Shown here one piece after another: positions 10,560 to 20,888 of a DNA stretch of 64,000 nt. Position 1 is the stretch's first letter; each line of letters starts with the position of its first letter. A model generated the notes under the pieces. The model was not told the origin of the DNA, ran no database searches, and saw nothing but the letters and a program-made list of their open reading frames with translations. Source of the DNA: Pictodentalium vernedei (taxonomy: Eukaryota; Mollusca; Scaphopoda; Dentaliida; Dentaliidae). The stretch lies in NCBI GenBank assembly GCA_031216915.1, contig CM062297.1, positions 831,311,337 through 831,375,336 on the forward strand, in the 5' to 3' direction. Both the position numbers and the translations under genes were made by a program.

Positions 10560-10860
10560 CGGACGCCAAAGCAGTAAAGAAAGTACTATACTGAGTAATT
10601 GTGTCGAAAATGGTTTTCCCAGCAATCTCAACTTATTCATGGTCGTGTTGTAAAGTCTTATTAAATTTCCAGAGTCCACGACCTCTGGTTTGTTTAATGA
10701 ATATACGGGAAATTGAAATGGACGCATGATCAGGCCTGTCCACTTCGTTGATCACGTTCTGTATATCAGAGCTAATGAGTAAGCAGTCCAATCTCGCCTG
10801 TTTATAGTATGGTCCGTTTCGGGTATATCTTCTTACATTGTGGTTTTCTAAACACAAGGC
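10560..10860 (-). pseudogene. LINE endonuclease fragment, L1/Tx1-like
   Basis: The minus-strand frame from 10857 contains NVRRYTRNGP, QARLDCLLISSD, RPDHASISIS and RGRGLWKFN. These match in order the end of an apurinic-type endonuclease of L1/Tx1-like LINEs: the R-R-x-T-W box, A-R-L-D-F-x-L-I-S, S-D-H-[AS] and G-x-W-K-x-N. The expected Trp after RRYT is Arg here and the SDH Ser is replaced. Only ~75 residues remain, and the ORF is cut on both sides, the right side lying next to the Tc1 element at 10896. Confidence 0.7.
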
Positions 10861-11211
10861 ATCGTGTAAATCTAGTGTTTATATGGGAATTAATATACTC
10901 GCCCAAAAAAGAAAGTGTGCATTGCAGAAATTGATCAAACTCCCAAAAAATAATTTCGTAGGTGTAAAGAGTGTTAACCTGTTCATGAATAAGTTATATT
11001 GAACACAAAAACAGCTTTCCCCGTTAAAATTGCTTTAACGTTACATGACGTGCTGCACGTTTGTGAAAAGGCATGTTTTGCACGTGGAGAGTCTGAAAAT
11101 TCATACAGCAGTGTGAATCCTTGGGTATTTAAACACTAAAGTAAGGCCTTCCTGTCGTTCACATTCAAACTTGCGCTGCTGTTAAAACGACTCCACATTA
11201 GCATACCAAGA

Positions 11212-11600
11212 TTGACAATGAATCAACGTCAACTTGCCCTGGGTATGATTAGAGCTGGCAGAACACACAGAGAGGTTGCCCAGCATTTGAACTGCCACTG
11301 TAACACTGTAGACAGGCTAGCCCATCGACATGCACAACATGATGACGTTCGAGACCGACCCTGCTCCGGGAGACTCCGAGTTACCGCCCCTGCACAAGAT
11401 CGGTATATCCGTGTCGTCCATCTCCAGAAATGGCAACAAACGGCAATGACGACAGCCAGGAACATCCCTAATCTGAGATGGATACATCCTCAAACAGTAA
11501 TCAACCGGCTGAGAGAATACGGCTTATGTCCTCGAAGACCTGCAATTCGTCCGATTTTGACATTATGTCATCGTCGTGCTCAACTGCAGTGGTGTAGAGT
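11212..11600 (+). pseudogene. Tc1 transposase N-terminal DNA-binding domain
   Basis: Begins MNQRQLALGMIRAGRTHREV, the paired-like first helix-turn-helix of Tc1 transposases, with a GRxR-like linker (CSGRLRVT) and a second HTH region (TARNIPNLRW, VINRLREYGL). The frame is intact through HRRAQLQWCRV at about 11598 and then runs into telomere-like sequence. All three catalytic acidic residues are absent. In the family this part binds the element ends, so a truncated binder could in principle compete with active transposase; that is inference. Confidence 0.85.
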
Positions 11601-11750
11601 AGGGTTAGGGTTACCCTAACCCTAACCCTAACCCTAAACTAACCCTAACCCTAACCTAACCGAACCCTAACCCTAACCTAACTCTAACCCTACCTAACCT
11701 AACCCTAACCCTAACCCTACCTAACCCTAACCTACCCCTACCCTAACCCA
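11600..11750. repeat. Interstitial telomere-like repeat, head-to-head at its left end
   Basis: Two TTAGGG units (11600-11612) meet about 137 bp of CCCTAA-type units, many degenerate (cctaacc, ctaccc variants). The point of inversion is agggttaccctaac. The repeat lies wholly inside a Tc1 element, so this is not a chromosome end. Confidence 0.92.
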
Positions 11751-11832
11751 CTTCCATGCTAACTTGTACGCTTCCATGAGGCATAGATGCACAGCAGTAG
11801 TCGATGCAGACGGAGGTCATACCAGATATTGA
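11751..11832 (+). pseudogene. Tc1 transposase C-terminal remnant
   Basis: Encodes NLYASMRHRC followed by a D-x-x-G-G-H-T-R-Y end and a stop at 11830-11832, the typical last residues of Tc1-like transposases. It is directly joined to the telomere-like tract, confirming that the tract replaced internal coding sequence rather than lying beside the element. Confidence 0.8.
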
Positions 11833-12032
11833 GTGTGTGACTTTTGTGTTTGACCCTTAGTGTCTTTGACTCTCCATGGCACCAAGAGTATTCGTCGTAG
11901 CGTAATGAAATTTCTCGTGTTGATCACAAATAGATTCATCTGTGATTGAATAAAATTTCCATGAATGAAAATGATATATATATTTTTTTAGTGTTATTTT
12001 TTAGCATGCACACTTTCTTTTTTGGGAGAGTA

Positions 12033-12954
12033 TACATTCAATCCATTTTGTATATATCATCATAATAGATTTCCTTTGTTTCATAGAAAGTGTGTGTTTT
12101 ACTAAAATGTTAGATCGTGCTTTGCTTTGCACGGACATAATATTTCTTTTCACTTTGTTGGGTTCGAGGATTGATCGCGACAATTTAACCTACCAGATTT
12201 AAGTTGGGATCCTTTATCCGCATATATTTCTGCAGAGAATACATGACAAGAGGAGTGGAACTGTACATCAAATATATTCCTTATACCAGGAACGTTTACG
12301 TTCTTTTTGTTATTTTTGGTAATGAAAGCAACCTAAACACAAGTATGAACAAACACCATGATGTCTATTCATATTTGGAGTTTGGGATGTTGTGCTTGGA
12401 AGATGTAGCTCTAACACTATAGGTGTTTCTATTCTGCATGGGTACAATTTATTTAAGAGACTCGGATTTCAAAGAAATTAGTAATATAATAGCAATCCTC
12501 TAACTATAATCATAGTCACTACTTCTACTTCTACCGCAGTTATTGAATACTAAAGTACTAAGACTATTACAACTACCACTCCTATCCCGACTTCTACAAC
12601 AACCACAACCACAACCAACACTACCGCTATAATAATAATAGTAATAATAATGTATTTTACCTACTACAGTTGACGATGGAATCCACTTCTACCGACCCAC
12701 TGTTTTTTACCGTCACCCTGAACATTAGAATGTTTTGGAGTCTCTTTGGGGTCACCATCTTGTTTAATGGCGTAATTACGGGGTCGCGAAATATGACTAC
12801 GCAATTCCAACACATTATGTAAAACACCCACCGATTCAAACACACATCGCGTTCTGCCTATTTACCTCACTGTATCATTAATCATTACTTGTTATCACAT
12901 CTTATTTCTAAATCAATATAGTGTAAAGGTTTCTGATTTTAAGCAATTATTTCA
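12033..12954. other. Intergenic DNA with trinucleotide repeats
   Basis: No gene recognised. Imperfect acaaccacaacc and aataataatagt runs at about 12590-12655. Confidence 0.5.
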
Positions 12955-12979
12955 CTACATTTATGAAAATGAGTTGTTC

Positions 12980-13060
12980 TACACAAATGATTTTGTCGCA
13001 GCGATATAGCCATAGATGCCGTTGTGGCGTTAAGCACCAACAAATATAAAATACAAACGA
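12980..13060 (+). repeat. Short dispersed repeat tail
   Basis: Reads gcgatatagccatagatgcc then ggcgttaagcaccaac and an A/T-rich tail. A related copy lies at about 15900-15960 (gatatagccgtagat then attaaacaca). The pattern resembles the 3' end of SINEs or LINEs that finish in a short simple repeat; family not identified. Confidence 0.35.
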
Positions 13061-15178
13061 TTGCCTTGATTACGTGGTTGGAATATTTGTAAATGGGAAT
13101 TATACCAAAAAGATTCGCTTGTGGGACATTGCACATAGCAGGACGTGACGCATGGGCTTCCCAATTGCCTGTTTAATCAGCATGTACCGCACTCTACGTT
13201 GGTCATGTTGGTACCCCAACATTACCAATGGACCAAAGACCCAATTTGCATGAGAAAGACTGCACGTGTGAATAAATCCAAGAGGCAAATCAAGTCCTGA
13301 AAGAAAGAACATGATTACCAGCATGAGCGAATCGATATCTCCGACTCCAATCCAAATGAATATAACCCGACAGAAAGTTATTGGGGTGTCACTGTCACAC
13401 CTCCTACACCCCACCCCGTAGTTACGTCCCAGACTATATTCAGCTTTCGTTTATTGAAATGATACTTTATGCTTCTTTTCATTTGATCTGTAGTGTGGAT
13501 TTAACTGGCAACTGAGGTAGACTGCTTTTATTTCGGGCACGTTCGGTATTTTCCATTTGGAGGGAATTTTAACAGAAAGTGAGCCAGATGTCTATTTCTT
13601 TGAAGTGACTAGCTATTTCATTTTTTGTTCGGATAGAATTATAATTGGCAGACGTTGTATGGGAAAGAAAATGAAATGTGTTTTCCTCATCAGCTCCTAT
13701 GTATTGTCCACTTTATTGGTGTGGGCAAACAGAATGGTATGCAAATTAGTTGTCATCTTTAATTTCGGTAAAACGGGAATACCCGACGAACGAGCTAAAA
13801 AAACAAATGGTGCTTAGCACCATGAAGGCGAGATTGAATATCATAAAAAAGCATCATATGTTACTCAACGACTAAAATTATATCAGAGAGCCAACTTTGG
13901 TTTTCATATCTCTAAACGTGTGGGAATGTATAAGTAATAAAGGCAGGCTCCCGTTTACATGTAAGAAAAATTCGTGAATTGACGTAACGGTTCTAGAACA
14001 TTACCACACAATGTCATAATCATTTTTCCCAGTGTTCAGAATTCACTGAGAGCACGTTCCACCTTTAAACTGTTATTCCTAAATAATGAAAACACCGCGT
14101 GTCTTTGTAAGTAACGGGTCCAGCCGTTTGCCTGACAAAACACTATGTTTTGATACTTGCATTTTTCATAAAATTATTAAGTTGTGAAAATGGTGTGTCT
14201 CTTTAATAAGTGATTGATCAAGACTTTGAAAGACTCCTTTACAAGAGGTACAATACCTCTATAAAGTTTGGCGTAATGCTCCAAACACCTTGGGGATGCA
14301 AGTGCTGTCTGTCCAAAAATCGTGATGGGCAGAACTTTAGTCCATAGTCAATAACTGGTGTTGCATCATTTTGGGTGACATTTCACACCACAAATCAACT
14401 TACCGCCTCAATGTCTCGCCGACTAAGTCATTCGACACAGATCTTGGGGTGGTGTTGGGGTGGGGATTAGTTATTGGGATATAGGGTCTACCCCCTAGGT
14501 GCTTCTTTCTATGATGCGCAAATTGCTCATTGAAAATTATATGTACTTATATGTAATTGTATAATATCTTCGTATTAATTACAGCCCATATGAAGTCACT
14601 ATCTAAAAGTGTTCTAGGCGAACTGTTGCGTTAATTTTGCTTGTTTTCCCTTTGCGTTTTCAATAGCCGGTTCTGTCATTAACGCCTGAAATCACACGTG
14701 AACAAATATTAGGATGCATAAATTTGAGCTCAGAAGAAAATACTCTTCGGATTGTCCGTCACGGTTGACAATAGGATTTGCCGAGGTTTTTCCACATCAT
14801 ATCAGTCGTACGCTGTAGGAGTGGATCACTTGTATGGAAAATGATGAGATGTTGTTTAATTTTGTTTTGATTTTTATACAAAAATATATAAATCTATGCA
14901 CTGAGAAACACCTGCGTTTAGTTCATGTTAAATTTAGTATTCCGTTTGAATATCTGCTAAACGTTCCCACATCAATCTGTTTGTACAACTCGACTGTCAA
15001 AAATCTCCTCAGATATTGGGTAAAATCATGAAATATGGCTGTCTGTTTGTTTTGATAGTAGTAGCGTGTTTCAAACGACCTAATTCGATCCTAAAGCGAG
15101 TTTGGCTGCACGACCAATGGCTGGTGTCTTTGTGGTCTGTCTTTACCTGACGACATTCCGGCAGTGGTTTAGATAAGT
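13061..15178. other. Unrecognised AT-rich DNA
   Basis: Only short open frames, none with recognisable motifs, including a hydrophobic minus-strand frame at 13100-13414 and plus-strand frames at 13557-13817 and 14834-15031. I cannot support a gene here. Confidence 0.5.
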
Positions 15179-15568
15179 GTGACCCACTATTACATATTAA
15201 ATTACTACCGATCCTCATTTCACATTTGGTATTCACTTGGACGACCAACTTTATCTTTGCGAAAAAAACCTATGCTTAATGGTTTAAGTGAATTAAACGC
15301 ATCCGTCTTGTTATATGTATTACACAAGCCCCGTTCGTGGGCAAAAGAAGAAGACGCCCAACAGTTCATGTCTTATCATGGTCTCCCTCTAGTTGTCTTG
15401 CTGGCTTTAGTGGAGATGAGACATTGGCGTTACTTGATCGAAGGTGCCTATGTCAGTATTTGCAATGAACTGTATCAAATAACTGTGTCCCATGATTGTT
15501 TCGATGTAAAGTGTGTGTACTTTAATCTGGACCCAATACTATTAAACGTTTACAATTGTATTTTCTAG
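15179..15568 (+). pseudogene. Weak candidate for an LTR-retrotransposon RNase H fragment
   Basis: A 129-codon open frame includes LLALVEMRHWRYLIEGA, similar to the E-L-L-A-I-V-x-x-x-R-H-W-R-x-Y-L-x-G segment of Ty3/gypsy-type RNase H. No catalytic TDH or upstream RT motif is visible, and the flanking residues do not match. The resemblance may be chance. Confidence 0.2.
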
Positions 15569-15884
15569 AACTGTATTTTGTACTTATTAATATAACTGAC
15601 TAAAATGAATCATTAGTTTTTTTTCAAATTACCAGATCTTTAAAAATGCTAATGTTTCATTTTAACCCATTTAAAGTGATAACTTGAAAATACATTTCTA
15701 GAAAATACGATTGTAAAACTGTTATAGTATTCACCCCTGGTCGTTAAGTGGGTATACCATTCTTGCCATATTTTGATATATTTTGTCATGTTGTAGGTGA
15801 AAGTTTGGTTTCTTTCAAATGAACACATAGTCAAGGATTAGGGTAGGGGTATGTGTGTGCAACTTTTATTTTGAGCTGAAGTTT

Positions 15885-15962
15885 TTGTCAACCTCCTCTG
15901 CGGCCATGATATAGCCGTAGATACTGAAAGTGATATTAAACACATATGAATACATATATTAT
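15885..15962 (+). repeat. Second copy of the short dispersed repeat tail
   Basis: Shares gatatagcc(a/g)tagat and a gttaa(g/a)cac-like end with 12980-13060. Confidence 0.3.
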
Positions 15963-16030
15963 TCACCCTCTTCAAAGTCGTCATAATTTCGATTGAATTT
16001 TGTTCAATGTTTGGTATGCAGCTTTATTAT

Positions 16031-16054
16031 GCCCCCCCCCCCCCCCCCCCCCCG
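16031..16054. repeat. Poly-C tract
   Basis: A run of more than 20 C residues. Confidence 0.95.
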
Positions 16055-16776
16055 CCTTTCACATGTATCCCCAATATTTTCACGGAGTCAAGGTCGAGAT
16101 CATTTGTCGGACCTTTTTCATTAACTTTAAAAGTCTTTAATTTTCAGGCCTTCATAAAACAACACGTGTTCCAAGTATCCCATGTTTAACATGCATCGTT
16201 GTCATGTAACCCAATGTAACCCATACCTTTTATAAAACACACCCCATCTTTGTCATTATGAAGACGTCGAGACGAAATGTTTAGATGATAAATGACAGAA
16301 ATGTAGCATGTCGTTAAAATTAAACTGAGAATAAGTCAGATTGATTTTATATTTGACAGAAGAGAGTGTTGAATCGTGGGGAAAGAAGTGAGCAATTTCA
16401 GTGACGATGACTTTATGATAGTCTACAATAATTTTATATCCAACTATCGCTAAAAATATCGTAGATCGACTTGGGGAAGTAGTTCTAAAATTTTTTTAAA
16501 AATATATCAAAAATAGACAGAGTCATCGAGAGTTTATTCAAAACAGAAGATAAAATAACACCACATATAAAAATAAAAGATATGACTTTATTAAAAACGA
16601 GAGAAAATTAAATCGATCAAAAATGCAATTAAAAAATACTGAATCGAAAAAAAAACCCACAAAAATCTGCAAAAATATAAAAAGTCATAATATTATTTTA
16701 AAACAAAAATTCTCCTTGCTTTTTGTTTTGTTTTGTGCAGATAAAAAAAATTATTAAATTAATTAAATATTTTTTA
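16055..16776. other. Very AT-rich DNA left of the Polinton remnant
   Basis: No gene recognised; dominated by A-rich stretches at about 16480-16770. It could contain the decayed left end of the Polinton-like element, but I found no terminal repeat. Confidence 0.4.
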
Positions 16777-17296
16777 ATGACAAAAATGTCCTATTCACAA
16801 GCTTCCAGGTTACAACAATGGAAACATTACGCTGAAAATCTTCACATCGAGAAATGAAGCAAATTGTGGAATAGCTCCGATTTGATTTCAATGATGAGTT
16901 TCGAGACAGTGAAGAAAGCAGTTTGCAACTTGAAATCCATAGTTCGCAAGTTTGGTTTAAAGGGTGTAAGGTGGTTGAAAAAATAAGAATTGATTGAGTG
17001 CTTCATCCTCACACAAGATTACCGAAAAAATGACGACCACGACGTATAAAACTCGTTGGAAAAAGGAGAGAGAGAGAGAAAAGAGAGAGAGAGGGCTATC
17101 TTCTTTCCAAAATCAAGAATCGAAGAGATCAAATGGTATTTCAAATCTATCGACATACCCGTCCGTGAGGAGTATGATCTCAAAGTGTTTATGGATGACA
17201 CGAGGACGTGTTTCGCGAGACCCTGAGTCAAGATAAAACGGATATTGGAATGTTGCATGGAAAACCAGATTGTCTTTGAGGTTATTTTCACTTTAA

Positions 17297-17539
17297 CCCT
17301 TTACCCAACGTAACGTTCAAACCGGCCAGCGCTATTCTCAAACATCGCCATTTAATTTTCATTATTTTTTCATTTTTTGTCTCAAACACATAGGTTATGA
17401 TCCATCATTGGAACGAGCTCATCGAGCTCGCTCCAATAAGGGGGTCACAACCTATGTTTTTGAGACAAAAAATGAAAAAAAGTAGTTATTCAAGAATTTT
17501 ATTTGCAAGTGTCGTCTGTTTTTCATGTTAGGTAAAAGG
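17297..17539 (+). mobile_element. piggyBac-type palindromic MITE, subfamily 1 (copy 1)
   Basis: Flanked by TTAA (17293-17296 and 17540-17543). Termini ccctttacccaacg and ggtaaaagg; internal palindrome centred near 17425 around gagctcatcgagctcg. Inserted in the Polinton polymerase. Confidence 0.93.
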
Positions 17540-18536
17540 TTAAGAGTTTGAACAAGGAAGAGATTTTCTCGAAGGTTAAAGATTAAGTTATTGGAATCTA
17601 TCGTCATATCAACGCTGGGTGGGAGACGTACCGAGATGTGTTAAATTTATGTGAAGCTGCTCCACTTTCTAGAGAAAAAACATGGTATACATTCAAAATC
17701 TCTAAGATAATCAGTCCTTAAAATTGGAAGTCACTATCCCATTGCACCACATGGAACGAAATGTGTGCAGAGTTTTAAAATGCCGAGAGATTTCGGAATA
17801 TTCAGATTGATCGGAAATTGAGTTTCTGATGGAGTTACAAGACATTGATGGTTTGGAAAAACGCAATCCAACCGTAGCGATGAACGTATTTGTAAAGAGG
17901 ATGAGAATAAAGTATTTCTGCTGAGATTCAGCTCGCACTGAAATGACCACGCTAATGAGGTGCATGTGATGATTTCCCCAAAGAGCTAATCAGTATAATT
18001 GCTGGATTAAACATCTGCTTTGGTTACTGTTGAACCATACAACCGTACATCTCGGTTAGAGAATCGTTTTTGTTTCAACTGTCTGAATTCGCCCCACTGC
18101 AAAAACGCGTTAGATAGACACAGGGGATATTGTCGTGATCATCAATCTAGACATGCAAAGGGGCACTCTGGTAAGGTGCCACAGCAGACGGTTGACATTA
18201 ACGACTTGGAATCTGAAAACAAAAATCTGTAAGAGAGAGAAAAAGCATCCCAGGAAAATGAACGGCCGAAGGACAAACAAAATAAAGATTACATAAATGC
18301 AGTGGCTGTCATATTTGTCGGGATTCCTTCGACCAGACGTCGCCATCCCGCACAAAAAGTCAGGGGTCACGATGATTACACCGATCTCTATAGGGGACAT
18401 ACTCACTGTAAATGTAATTTAAAGTTTAAAGACGCAAAATGTCATCCCTTCTTTGTTCCTAACTTATCCCGGATACGATTCTTATCTGTACATTAAAAGC
18501 CTCATGTTGATGAAATCTCAGGCATCACCAACAATG

Positions 18537-19082
18537 TAGGGCTGCACGGTATATAGATAAACCGATATATACCGCTATTCAAACCAATATCGATTGAATA
18601 CCGGTGTAATTACAAAAAATATCGGTTTATCGTCATTATTTATTTCCTCAAAATTTAATTTTCAAAATGTCTTGAGATTTTTAACTGTAGCCCCGAATGA
18701 ATAATATTATTCCTTTTCCAAAGGGATCGTCTGCATGTTCTCACGTAATATACAATTTCAACAAAACTATATCATGTGACCCCTCATTGGAACGAGCTCG
18801 TTTAGCTCGTTCCAATGAGGGGTCACATGATATGGTTTTGTTGAATTAATTTTGGAAAATCTCATAAACTTTTTTAAAACGTATTTTGATATCGTCTGCC
18901 TTGGGTAAAGGTTTTTCGAACCGCATCATCAAGGCATGCTAATTCGTTCCGACTGGGATGCCTCAAGCCTAGGTTGTGGTTCTTGTGTTAATTTTTCTGA
19001 ACAGTTTTCGATATACCGGTATACCGCGGTATTTTGTTGAATACCGATACCGGTATTCAGTTTTGAATATCGTGCAACCCTA
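18537..19082. mobile_element. hAT-type MITE with 8-bp target duplication
   Basis: Terminal inverted repeats tagggctgcacggtat / atatcgtgcaaccct(a), flanked by an exact 8-bp duplication caacaatg (18529-18536 and 19083-19090), as expected for hAT elements. The interior is rich in ataccggtat-like motifs. No transposase. It sits inside the polymerase pseudogene and itself carries a nested MITE. Confidence 0.92.
18711..18914. mobile_element. piggyBac-type MITE, subfamily 2 (copy 2), nested in the hAT MITE
   Basis: Long palindrome with arms atcatgtgacccctcattgg and its complement around gagctcgtttagctcg, ending gggtaaagg near 18911. The arms (aacaaaaccatatcatgtga type) match 35047-35267 and 60495-60729 rather than subfamily 1. 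The terminal TTAA is lost. Confidence 0.85.
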
Positions 19083-20384
19083 CAACAATGATACATTTCG
19101 TTTATGAAAAGAACGGTAGTGGGTGTAAAAACTTCTGAAGAGGAGAACTGACACTCATTCGAGACACACGTTTCGTGGACAGTTACAAAGTTCTGGTTTG
19201 GAAGTTCTGGTCGATCATTTGAGACGATAAATTTCGTATCATGGCTCGAAATGTCCCCATCGACGACAATTAAACAGTCTCTTGGCACATGTGTTCGAAA
19301 ATTTTAGAGACGTGTGTTTGTCACATTATAATCTAGATCTCGTGTGGTACTTCATTGGTTTTGGACGCTCTGTTGAAACTGGCTGGAGTGGTATTGGAAT
19401 TGTTTTCGGACTTCAACATGCTTGTCATGTTCGCAGAGGATGTCAGAGGTGTTATATATTCACCGTATCCCACACGTACGCGAAGATTCACAATGCATGA
19501 GACTTCAGTCCGGAAATGCCTGGCAAATGCTTTATTCCGACACGAACAATTTGCAGGATTGAGCAATAAATTAACCATTGCTAAAGGGAAATATCAGATG
19601 GGTGAGAAGCGAGAAAGATACCAAGAGGTAAAGAGATATAATCTGTATCTCTAGGAGGTGCATTTTGACTACAATTTCGAACTACTTAGCCTGCATAGCG
19701 ACTGTTCTTTAGCTCTGAAGTATATAGGTATCAAGGGTAGTGTTAAAAACCTATCCCATATCTACAAGAAAAACACAAAGTACGTGTTCCACTGCAAAAA
19801 TCTGAAATTGTATCTCGATTATGGCATGGCATTGGCAATGATGCATTGCATCATCCTATTCGATGAGGTGGATTGGACGAAGAAGTACACAGATCACGTC
19901 TGGAAACTTTGGCTAAGACCGAATTCGAAAAGGAGATTTCCAAACTGATGAACAATTCCGTTTTTGGAAGAACGGTGGTGAACAGGCGAAAATTGATGTT
20001 TGACAAACCGTTGTATTTGTGAACATACAATTTGAATTTCAACAAGACTTTGATGTGCCGTCCTCATTACGAGTATTTCAAGGCAAAATACGAAAGTTCA
20101 AGAGCCAGGCTGTTTTTCACCAACACGGACAGTTTAGCTTATCAGATAGACATTAAATATTTTATGAGTATATAGCCGAAGATGTGAAAGATTGGTTTGA
20201 TATGGGAAACATTTCTCTCGATCAAGCTTCGGACTCGCATTGGAAGCGAATACAAAGATGTCCGGCAGATTCAAGATGGAAACTGTGGGTAAAAAATCAC
20301 GGACTGGGTCGGTTTGTGAAAGAAGCTTTATGCTAGCACCACCGAAAGAGGAAAAACCAAGAAATGTGAAGGATAAAATAAGCG

Positions 20385-20888
20385 TTGACCAACTTAAAAA
20401 ACATTTATTCATATTATGAAAAAGAGAGAGGGCAGAAATTAAAAATTAACATATCAGTCGAAGGTGCTATTTTAGATATCGAGCTCATATCGAATATAGA
20501 TTTGTTAGAAGTGGTCAAAGCATTGAATATAAACACTTTCGAGGCGTGTTTCCTTGATATGCATTACCTGGCGGTGGTCTTTGAAGAGAAAAAGACGAGA
20601 CTGGAAACTCTTAAGTCTAGATAAATTCTTAGGCGACAGTACTCACTGGTTGGCTTGGTTTAAGAAATATAAAAAAAATATTATTTCAATAGTTACAGGA
20701 GGACACTACCTCGCGAATTCAGAAAGAATGTAAAATCCTTCGTCTATTACAACTGGGAACGAGTGCAGTCTCGAGACCAAGTGTTTTGTTAACATTTGTA
20801 TCTGTTTGTTCTCATGAGGTTGTCTTCGGAACATCATTTTCAAGACATCTTCATTTTTGTGCATGTATTATATACAATTCAAACAAAG
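20385..20888. other. Polinton remnant tail, unrecognised
   Basis: An open frame at 20385-20624 continues from the polymerase region without recognisable motifs. The rest up to the Tc1 element has no supported feature. Confidence 0.4.

Larger units (their letters stand above)
10896..12032 (+). mobile_element. Tc1/mariner element with its catalytic core replaced by telomere-like repeats
   Basis: Terminal inverted repeats: tactcgcccaaaaaagaaag at 10896 and its near-exact complement ending at 12032 (one mismatch over the first ~27 bp), each flanked by TA. Inside, a transposase N-terminus (11212-11600) is followed by telomere-like DNA (11600-11750) and then by the transposase C-terminus (to 11832). 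A complete Tc1 transposase is ~340 aa, so about 190 aa of DDE domain are missing. The element cannot encode active transposase but could be mobilised in trans. Confidence 0.88.
16777..20384 (+). pseudogene. Polinton/Maverick-like protein-primed DNA polymerase B, decayed and interrupted
   Basis: Successive frames show, in order: a SAP-like segment (about 16930-16990, IVRKFGLKGVRWLKK); a segment with IDGLEKRNPTVAMNVF (about 17840-17900); a Cys/His cluster CFNCLNSPHC with HRGYC (about 18070-18140); an exonuclease-type PFFVPNLS...YDS segment (about 18450); FENFRDVCLSHYNLD (about 19300); DALLKLAGV then ELFSDFNML (about 19360-19430); KLMNNSVFGRT (about 19940, PolB motif B region); and TNTDSLAY (about 20130, the DTD-type motif with the first Asp replaced). 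In Polintons this enzyme replicates the element from a protein primer. Frameshifts, stops and three insertions (17297-17539; 18537-19082 with a nested MITE) make it non-functional. Confidence 0.8.

Noticed and set aside
11600-11750. Chromosome end
   Set aside because: Short, degenerate, inverted at one side and enclosed by the two halves of a Tc1 transposon.
13100-13414. Membrane protein gene on the minus strand
   Set aside because: Hydrophobic composition only; no family motif, no promoter or splice context.
15179-15568. Confident Ty3/gypsy RNase H call
   Set aside because: Only one short similar segment, and catalytic neighbours are missing; kept as a low-confidence feature.
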